DNA from: Hyphomicrobiales bacterium
GTDB lineage: Bacteria; Pseudomonadota; Alphaproteobacteria; Rhizobiales; Aestuariivirgaceae
Assembly (NCBI GenBank): GCA_027051995.1
Contig: JALUFY010000357.1
Span: forward strand, 1 to 8,538
Reading direction: 5' to 3'
DNA: 8,538 nt
The position numbers and the translations under genes are program-made. This document shows, piece after piece, positions 6,429 through 8,538 of this stretch; the first letter of the stretch is position 1; every line of letters starts with the position of its first letter. Below the pieces are notes generated by a model. The model ran no database searches, was not told the origin of the DNA, and saw nothing but the letters and a program-made list of their open reading frames with translations.

Positions 6429-6457
6429 TTGCCATTCCACGTTTTTTGGCGCATGTA
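6429..6457 (+). promoter_or_regulatory. Weak candidate promoter of the MATE gene
   Basis: TTGCCA (6429-6434, five of six with the -35 consensus) and CATGTA (6452-6457, a poor -10) are spaced by 17 bp in the AT-richer part of the tldD-MATE gap. The -10 overlaps the loop of a small hairpin (TGGCGC-ATGTAAA-GCGCCA, 6447-6465). It is a call by eye. Confidence 0.25.
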
Positions 6458-6487
6458 AAGCGCCATCGGCGGCCGCCGGGGGGCGGC
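6447..6487 (+). other. Two small hairpins in the MATE leader
   Basis: TGGCGC (6447-6452) pairs with GCGCCA (6460-6465) over a 7-base loop, and GCCGCC (6472-6477) pairs with GGCGGC (6482-6487) over a GGGG loop. Neither is followed by a T-run, so neither looks like a terminator of tldD on this strand. In GC-rich DNA such stems arise easily by chance. Confidence 0.35.
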
Positions 6488-6514
6488 TCCGCAAGCCTTT
6501 CGGGATCAGCATTC

Positions 6515-7897
6515 ATGAGCACATCCGACACTGGCGCCAGAAGGGCGCGCCCGTCCGCCGAATCGCGCAAGGCGCGCTTCGTCACCGGCTCCATCCCCCG
6601 CCACGTCATGCTGATGACGCTGATGGGCGCCATCGGCCTGATGTCCATCTTTCTCGTCGATCTGGCCGATCTGTGGTTCATCTCCATGCTGAACCGCGTC
6701 GAGAGCACCGCCGGGCTGGGCTATGCCGGCACGCTGGCCTTCACCAACCTGTCCATCGTCATGGGCATCTCCATCGCCGCGGGCGCGCTCGTCTCCATTC
6801 ACATGGGCAGAAAACTGCGCGTGCGGGCGCGCAAATACGCCACCTCCAGCCTCGCCGTGGCCATGGGAACGGCCCTTGTTCTCACCCTCGTCATGGAGCT
6901 CTTTCCCCATGCCGTCCTCGGCCTCATGGGGGCGAAGGGCGCGGCGCTGCATGAGGCCACGGTCTATCTGCGCATCGTCGCGCTGGGCTTTCCGCTGCTC
7001 GCCGGGGCCATTCTCTTCAGCTTCACTCTGCGCGCCGTGGGCGATCCCATGCGCTCGATGTATGTCACCCTGACGGTGGCCGTCACCAACGCCGTGCTCG
7101 ATCCGGTCTTCATCTTCGGCCTCGGCATGGGCATCGCCGGGGCGGCCACCGCCACGGTCACCGCCAACATCCTCTCTTTCCTCGCCGGCTGGCACGCCAT
7201 GTCGCGCAGGCACGGCATGATGAGCAACCCTTCCAGGATGCAGCTGAAGCGCGACGCGGGCGGCATCGCGCGCATCGCCATACCGGTCACCCTCACGCAG
7301 CTGGCCACGCCCGCGCTGGTGGCCTATTTCATGTATGCCGCATCGCGCTTCGGCGATCAGACCGTGGCCGCCGCCACCATCATCAACCGCCTTGTGCCGG
7401 TCTTCTTCGGCGTCGTCTTCTCGCTGTCCTCGGCGGTCGGCCCCATCATCGGCCAGAACTTCGGCGCCGGACAGATGCGGCGCGTGCGCCAGACCTATCT
7501 GACGGGGCTGGGCTTCGCCGCCGTCTATACCCTGATCATGGCCGCCGTCCTCTTCATTTTCCGCTATCGTGTGCCCGGCTGGTTCTCCGCCAGCGGCGAG
7601 GCCGCCGCCCTGATCGTCTATTTCTGCACCTTCCTCTCGTGGAGCTGGATTTTCACCTCCGGCCAGTTCGTCTCACAGGCGGCCTTCAACAACCTGGGCA
7701 AGGAGCGCTGGTCCACCATGTTCAACTGGGCCCGCGCCATCTTCGGCACCATGATCCCGGTGGAGATCGCCGCCCGCTACATGGGCGCCAAGGGCGTCTT
7801 CGCCGGCTCTGCGGCGGGCTCGGCCCTCATCGGCCTGCTGGCGGTGCTCGCCGCCTGGTCGCTCATCCACCGCCTGGCCCGCCAGGAGGCCGCTTGA
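6515..7897 (+). CDS. MATE family efflux transporter (multidrug/Na+ or H+ antiporter)
   Basis: A 460-residue inner-membrane protein of the multidrug and toxic compound extrusion family (NorM/DinF-like), which exports organic cations or drugs in exchange for Na+ or H+. The length fits two halves of six membrane helices. The N-half signature is LRAVGDPMRSMY then NAVLDPVFIFGLGMGIAGAA (172-211), where Pro-Asp type residues sit in the loop after helix 5. The C-half signature is GPIIGQNFGAGQ (309-320). A basic N-terminal tail (residues 1-25, RRARPSAESRKAR) is on the cytoplasmic side and longer than usual. The ATG at 6515 has GGGA (6502-6505) 9 nt upstream; an earlier in-frame TTG at 6446 would add a low-complexity peptide and is not supported. 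Substrate cannot be told. Probably transcribed with or just after tldD. The downstream gene begins 34 nt after its stop. Confidence 0.95.
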   Translation: MSTSDTGARRARPSAESRKARFVTGSIPRHVMLMTLMGAIGLMSIFLVDLADLWFISMLNRVESTAGLGYAGTLAFTNLSIVMGISIAAGALVSIHMGRKLRVRARKYATSSLAVAMGTALVLTLVMELFPHAVLGLMGAKGAALHEATVYLRIVALGFPLLAGAILFSFTLRAVGDPMRSMYVTLTVAVTNAVLDPVFIFGLGMGIAGAATATVTANILSFLAGWHAMSRRHGMMSNPSRMQLKRDAGGIARIAIPVTLTQLATPALVAYFMYAASRFGDQTVAAATIINRLVPVFFGVVFSLSSAVGPIIGQNFGAGQMRRVRQTYLTGLGFAAVYTLIMAAVLFIFRYRVPGWFSASGEAAALIVYFCTFLSWSWIFTSGQFVSQAAFNNLGKERWSTMFNWARAIFGTMIPVEIAARYMGAKGVFAGSAAGSALIGLLAVLAAWSLIHRLARQEAA

Positions 7898-7931
7898 CGC
7901 CACACCCCAAGCGCGCCATACCCTTGCGGAC

Positions 7932-8538
7932 ATGGAGCTCATCGAACACATCATCACCGCCAACGGCGGCCAGCAGACCGCCGCCATCGCCGCCGCCGCC
8001 GGCATTGCCCCGGCGGATTTCGAGGCCGTTCTGCGCGCCCAGGCGCCCGTCATCGCCCGGCGCATTCACGAGCGCGCCGAAAGCGACGAGGCGGAAATGG
8101 AAACCATCTTCGATCTACTGGAAGACGGCGAGGCCGAGGAATATCTGCGCAAGCCCAGGGCCCTGACCTCCCGCGAGGCCGTGGATGACGGCGAGGACAT
8201 TCTCGCCCACCTCTTCGGCTCCCCCGAGAAGGCCGCCAGGGCCGCCCCCGCGCCGCAGGGCGTGGATCCGGCCCTCGCCGGGCGGCTGATGACCTATTCC
8301 GCCGTGCTCACCGTGGCCGCCATGAGCCGCCGCTACCGCGCCGAGGCCCTGCCCGCCGCCCGGCTGGATGACGGCGGAGAGGACAAGGGCGCTGGCATTC
8401 TCTCCATCATCATCTCCGCCCTCATCGCCGGGCTGGTGAAGGGCTTAAGCCGCGCCCTGCTGCCGCGCCGCAGGCGGCGCAGGCGCTATTCCAGCCGCTA
8501 CAGCTATCACAAGCGCCGCACACGCCGCCACACCACGA
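7932..8538 (+). CDS. DUF937-like protein with basic C-terminal tail, 3' end missing
   Basis: An open frame of 202 codons with no stop, running off the right edge. The first 140 residues resemble the DUF937 family (unknown function): a helical start MELIEHIITANGG, a HTH-like AAAAGIAPADFEAVLRAQAP (20-39), an acidic stretch (48-70), then DILAHLFGS (89-97) and a hydrophobic helix RLMTYSAVLTVAAMSRR. Residues 153-172 are Gly/Ile-rich hydrophobic (GAGILSIIISALIAGLVKGL). A very basic tail follows: seven arginines in a row (179-185), then Arg/Tyr/His/Lys-rich sequence to the edge. The ATG at 7932 has no clear ribosome site; no other start fits better. The short gap after the MATE gene suggests one transcript. 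Codon use (GCC, CGC, CTG) agrees with a real gene. DUF937 assignment is from memory of the family pattern. Confidence 0.75.
   Translation, partial: MELIEHIITANGGQQTAAIAAAAGIAPADFEAVLRAQAPVIARRIHERAESDEAEMETIFDLLEDGEAEEYLRKPRALTSREAVDDGEDILAHLFGSPEKAARAAPAPQGVDPALAGRLMTYSAVLTVAAMSRRYRAEALPAARLDDGGEDKGAGILSIIISALIAGLVKGLSRALLPRRRRRRRYSSRYSYHKRRTRRHTT

Noticed and set aside
5220..6512. Minus-strand open frame of 430 codons across tldD
   Set aside because: It mirrors tldD and reads as His/Gly/Ala-rich sequence with no domain; it is a shadow.
6446..6514. Upstream extension of the MATE gene from a TTG
   Set aside because: It adds a Gly/Pro/Arg-rich peptide encoded by hairpin-forming sequence, while the ATG at 6515 has a ribosome site.

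Overview
The window is 8.5 kb of GC-rich bacterial DNA with strong G/C preference at third codon positions. The gene set (M16 processing peptidase next to thrC, an IalB-family periplasmic protein next to tldD) points to an alphaproteobacterium. Genus cannot be told from this sequence alone. I see no rRNA, tRNA, CRISPR array, transposase or phage gene.

Left arm, minus strand: thrC (threonine synthase), then a Fic-family AMPylase-type gene, then a zinc peptidase of family M16, whose 3' end runs off base 1. fic and the M16 gene are only 1 nt apart and look translationally coupled. Between thrC and fic lies an AT-rich gap with a nearly perfect 33-bp palindrome and a tiny leader ORF that overlaps the fic start. 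The first 69 bases of the window form a perfect 30-bp foldback inside the M16 reading frame. This looks more like a contig-end artefact than biology.

Centre: thrC diverges from an IalB-family secreted protein across a 242-bp promoter region. After ialB comes a gap of 340 bp that holds a REP-like palindromic element of about 145 bp, made of two inverted hairpins whose stem differences are all compensatory.

Right arm, plus strand: tldD (metalloprotease subunit), a MATE-family multidrug/Na+ antiporter, and a DUF937-like protein with an arginine-rich tail that runs off the right edge.

The genes are mostly housekeeping: threonine synthesis, protein processing, periplasmic function and efflux. 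In many alphaproteobacteria ialB/tldD and thrC/M16 sit at opposite ends of the cytochrome c oxidase (cox/cta) cluster. Here the two ends are side by side and divergent with no cox genes between them, which suggests a rearrangement or loss. I did not find a clear new defence or mobile system. The best leads are the fic insertion with its palindrome, the covarying hairpin pair, the missing cox block and the basic-tailed DUF937-like protein.
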